A stretch of DNA of 17,027 nt, taken from positions 1 to 17,027 of the forward strand of contig DKAR01000148.1 in NCBI GenBank assembly GCA_002450895.1, in the 5' to 3' direction. This DNA is from Proteobacteria bacterium UBA6921 (GTDB lineage Bacteria; Pseudomonadota; Gammaproteobacteria; SG8-11). A model generated the notes under the pieces. The model worked only from the letters and a program-made list of their open reading frames with translations. It made no database searches and was not told where the DNA came from. Below, piece after piece: positions 15,154-17,027 of the stretch. Made by a program: the position numbers and the translations under genes. Each line of letters opens with the position of its first letter. Position 1 is the first letter of the stretch.

Positions 15154-16236
15154 ATGACTGACACGCCAAAACCTGTTCGCGAAATCCGCATTAACCCCAT
15201 CGTCCCTGCCGAATCCGTGCTCGTTGCCACGGCGCGCGGCATGCGGCCCAAGAAGGCCGAAGCGCCCGCGCCTCGAGACACGCGGGCCCACGTGGAGAAT
15301 TGCCCGTTCTGTCGCGGCAACGAACACATGACCCCGCCGCAGATTGCGCTGTATCCGGCGACCGGCGATTGGAACATCCGCATCGTCGAAAATCTGTACC
15401 CGGTGCTGGGCGACGACCAACCGCAGTCCGCGTTCTCCTACGGCTTGCAGCAAACCATCGACGGCTACGGCCGCCACGAAGTGATCGTCGATCACGACCA
15501 TCATGGCATCACGCTGCACGATATGAGCGTCGAACACATTGCGATGTTGTTCGGCGTGTATCGCGACCGCATGGAACAGCTTTACAAATCCGATTCGCGC
15601 ATCCGCTACGTGCTTGCGTTCAAGAATTTTGGTCCCGCCGCCGGTGGCAGCATTCCGCACACGCACAGCCAGATCATCGCGATGCCGGTGGTACCGGAAA
15701 ACGTGCAGGTCGAGTTGGAAAACAGCCGGTCATTTCATGACAAGAATCATCACTGCATTTTTTGCGCGCTGATCGATGAAGCGCTGACGTTCGAAGCGAC
15801 GATTTACGACCGTGCCTCCGGCGAAGTGCGGCGCAAGGTGAACGTGGGCCAGTTCGTCATCGAGCGCGGCACGCACTTCATCGCCATCAAACCATTTGCC
15901 AGCCGCTACGAGTGGGAAGTTCACATCCTGCCGCTGAAGCATGAGGCCGATTTCCTGCGCACGACCCCGGAAATGCTGGCGGACTTTGCCCGCATCATGC
16001 GCCGGACCATGCAGCGTCTTGATGCTGTTGTCGGTGGTGTGCAATACAATTACTTCCTGCACTCACTTCCGCATGGCGATAATTTTGCGCGCTGCGAACC
16101 GAGTTATCACTGGCATCTTGAAATCTGCCCGCGTACCAGCATTCCCACCGGCTTTGAGTTGGGCTCGGGCCTGTACGTCAACACGATCAGCCCGGAAGAT
16201 GCGGCGGCCCGGCTGCGCGCCGTCACGCTGGAATGA
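15154..16236 (+). CDS. Galactose-1-phosphate uridylyltransferase-like nucleotidyltransferase (HIT superfamily)
   Basis: This is a cytoplasmic enzyme of the GalT branch that swaps a nucleotide between sugar phosphates through a histidine-nucleotide intermediate. Across 360 residues it shows zinc ligands Cys50 and Cys53 (CPFC), His108 (GRHEV) and His169. The active-site motif HTHSQ (169-173) has His171 as the expected nucleophile (HPHGQ in E. coli GalT). A second pair, Cys201/Cys204 (CIFC), and His241 suggest a second metal site, as in the plant ADP-glucose phosphorylase branch, which E. coli GalT lacks. YHWHLEICPR (318-327) is the family's C-terminal strand. No galK or galE is nearby, so the substrate may not be galactose-1-phosphate. 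There is no SD. The stop overlaps the start of the next gene (ATGA). Confidence 0.85.
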   Translation: MTDTPKPVREIRINPIVPAESVLVATARGMRPKKAEAPAPRDTRAHVENCPFCRGNEHMTPPQIALYPATGDWNIRIVENLYPVLGDDQPQSAFSYGLQQTIDGYGRHEVIVDHDHHGITLHDMSVEHIAMLFGVYRDRMEQLYKSDSRIRYVLAFKNFGPAAGGSIPHTHSQIIAMPVVPENVQVELENSRSFHDKNHHCIFCALIDEALTFEATIYDRASGEVRRKVNVGQFVIERGTHFIAIKPFASRYEWEVHILPLKHEADFLRTTPEMLADFARIMRRTMQRLDAVVGGVQYNYFLHSLPHGDNFARCEPSYHWHLEICPRTSIPTGFELGSGLYVNTISPEDAAARLRAVTLE

Positions 16237-16931
16237 CCGACCCGAAGCTCGAAGTCGTCTTCGAAAACGACCACTTCATCGTCTGCGACAAACCCTGCGG
16301 CGTGTTGACTGTCCCCGAACGCAGCGCCGATTCCGGCCGTCGCGTATTGGGATTGGAGCTACAGGAAGCACGCGGTATCCAGATCTTCCCTGTGCATCGT
16401 CTCGATTTCGTGGTCAGCGGTCTTGTGTTGTTTGCCAAAGATGCAGAGGCGCATAAAGTTGCGAACGGCTGGTTCGAACAGCATCTGGTGCGCAAGACTT
16501 ACCGCGCCTGGACTCATGCGCAGGATTTTTCGCACATCCCCGCCAATGTCGCGGCGCCGCGCAAACCGATAACGCTGACCGCCGGACAAACCTTCGAGTG
16601 GCGTGGGCGCATCAAGCGCGGCAAGCGCCGCGCATTCGAAGCGCCTGACGGACAGCCGAGCATCACGCACGCGACTTTTCTTGGAAAAGTCGCCTCGAAG
16701 CACTACCTGGAATGGGATCTGGAGCCGATCACCGGCCGCCCCCACCAGCTTCGACTCGATTTAAGTCGTCATGGTTTTCCAATCGTCGGGGATGCGTTGT
16801 ACGGTTCCGCAACAAGACTGGCTCCCGACCACATCGCATTGCGCGCCTATCGCATGAGCTTTGCGCAAATCAACGCCGAAGACCGCTTTGAATTGCCAGA
16901 CACCGTGCAAATCAATGCGAACCCGGCATAG
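16233..16931 (+). CDS. RluA-family pseudouridine synthase
   Basis: This RNA-modifying enzyme isomerises uridine to pseudouridine in rRNA or tRNA. The 232-residue protein lacks an S4 RNA-binding domain, so it is the short form like RluA or TruC. It shows the entry strand DKPCGVLTVP (19-28), the catalytic motif VHRLD (54-58, Asp58 nucleophile) followed by SGLVLFAK, the RKTYRAW strand, and the late motif ITGRPHQLRLDLSRHGFPIVGDALYG. The residue after HRLD is unusual: FVVSG replaces the common xxTSG. The start codon overlaps the galT-like stop by 4 bp (ATGA), indicating translational coupling in a two-gene operon. The specific target uridine cannot be assigned from sequence. Confidence 0.9.
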   Translation: MTDPKLEVVFENDHFIVCDKPCGVLTVPERSADSGRRVLGLELQEARGIQIFPVHRLDFVVSGLVLFAKDAEAHKVANGWFEQHLVRKTYRAWTHAQDFSHIPANVAAPRKPITLTAGQTFEWRGRIKRGKRRAFEAPDGQPSITHATFLGKVASKHYLEWDLEPITGRPHQLRLDLSRHGFPIVGDALYGSATRLAPDHIALRAYRMSFAQINAEDRFELPDTVQINANPA

Positions 16932-16953
16932 ATGGGACCAAGCGATCAGCAAC

Positions 16954-17027
16954 TCAACGAGACATCAGGAAAAGATCGACGGCCAAGGCAGTGAGCGCGG
17001 CAGGTAGAAGATAGCCGAGTCGGACTG
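16954..17027 (-). CDS. Possible C-terminal end of a minus-strand membrane protein (partial)
   Basis: On the minus strand one frame reads in from the right edge and ends at a TGA (16956-16954) with 23 hydrophobic residues of the type LGYLLPAALTALAVDLFLM. This looks like a terminal transmembrane helix. The gene would converge on the pseudouridine synthase gene 22 bp away. Only a short tail is visible, so both the gene and its identity are uncertain. Confidence 0.25.
   Translation of the reverse strand, partial: VRLGYLLPAALTALAVDLFLMSR

Noticed and set aside
16932..16994. Short plus-strand frame after the pseudouridine synthase gene
   Set aside because: It has 20 codons, no SD and no family, and it ends inside the window.

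Overview
The window looks like chromosomal DNA from a gammaproteobacterium outside the Enterobacterales. GC is in the mid-to-high 50s judged by eye. The evidence is the block lepA - mucD(htrA) - rseB(mucB) - rseA(mucA) - rpoE(algU), divergent from nadB, with sdhE-ygfX convergent to nadB. That arrangement is known from Pseudomonas and related groups. The proteins match the E. coli and Pseudomonas families closely (RpoE, NadB, SdhB). A lineage near Xanthomonadales, Steroidobacterales or Nevskiales is a guess. I see no tRNA, rRNA, CRISPR array, insertion sequence or prophage gene.

Layout. Positions 1-5574 (minus strand) hold the sigma-E envelope-stress operon in the order rpoE, rseA, rseB, mucD. 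A strong intrinsic terminator follows, and then lepA, which runs off the left edge. A sigma-E-type promoter (GAACCA-N16-TCTAC) lies in the rpoE/nadB divergent gap, so the regulon probably activates itself. rseC (mucC) is absent. Positions 5704-7389 (plus) hold nadB, the first enzyme of NAD synthesis. Positions 7361-8732 (minus) hold sdhB, sdhE and ygfX: the iron-sulfur subunit of succinate dehydrogenase, the flavinylation factor for its SdhA partner, and an overlapping small membrane protein. sdhC, sdhD and sdhA are not upstream of sdhB, which is unusual.

Positions 8733-15065 are the more individual part. They hold a 474-bp gap, a PlpD-type patatin phospholipase fused to its own POTRA domain and outer-membrane barrel (plus), a secreted fibronectin-III protein with a low-complexity tail (minus), a staphylococcal-nuclease-fold protein with a large insertion (plus), and a barrel-like lipoprotein resembling the TraF_2/FadL group (plus). 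Three of these four are predicted to be exported, so this is a cell-surface neighbourhood, but nothing proves they form one system.

Positions 15154-16931 (plus) hold a galactose-1-phosphate uridylyltransferase-like HIT-superfamily enzyme with two CxxC pairs. It is translationally coupled through an ATGA overlap to an RluA-type pseudouridine synthase. The last ~75 bases may hold the C-terminus of a minus-strand membrane protein.

I do not find a clearly new multi-gene system. The best leads are the inserted SNase-like protein with its divergent regulatory gap, the two-zinc-site GalT-like enzyme with a possibly leaderless mRNA, the orphaned sdhB, and the mucD/lepA terminator placed right in front of lepA.
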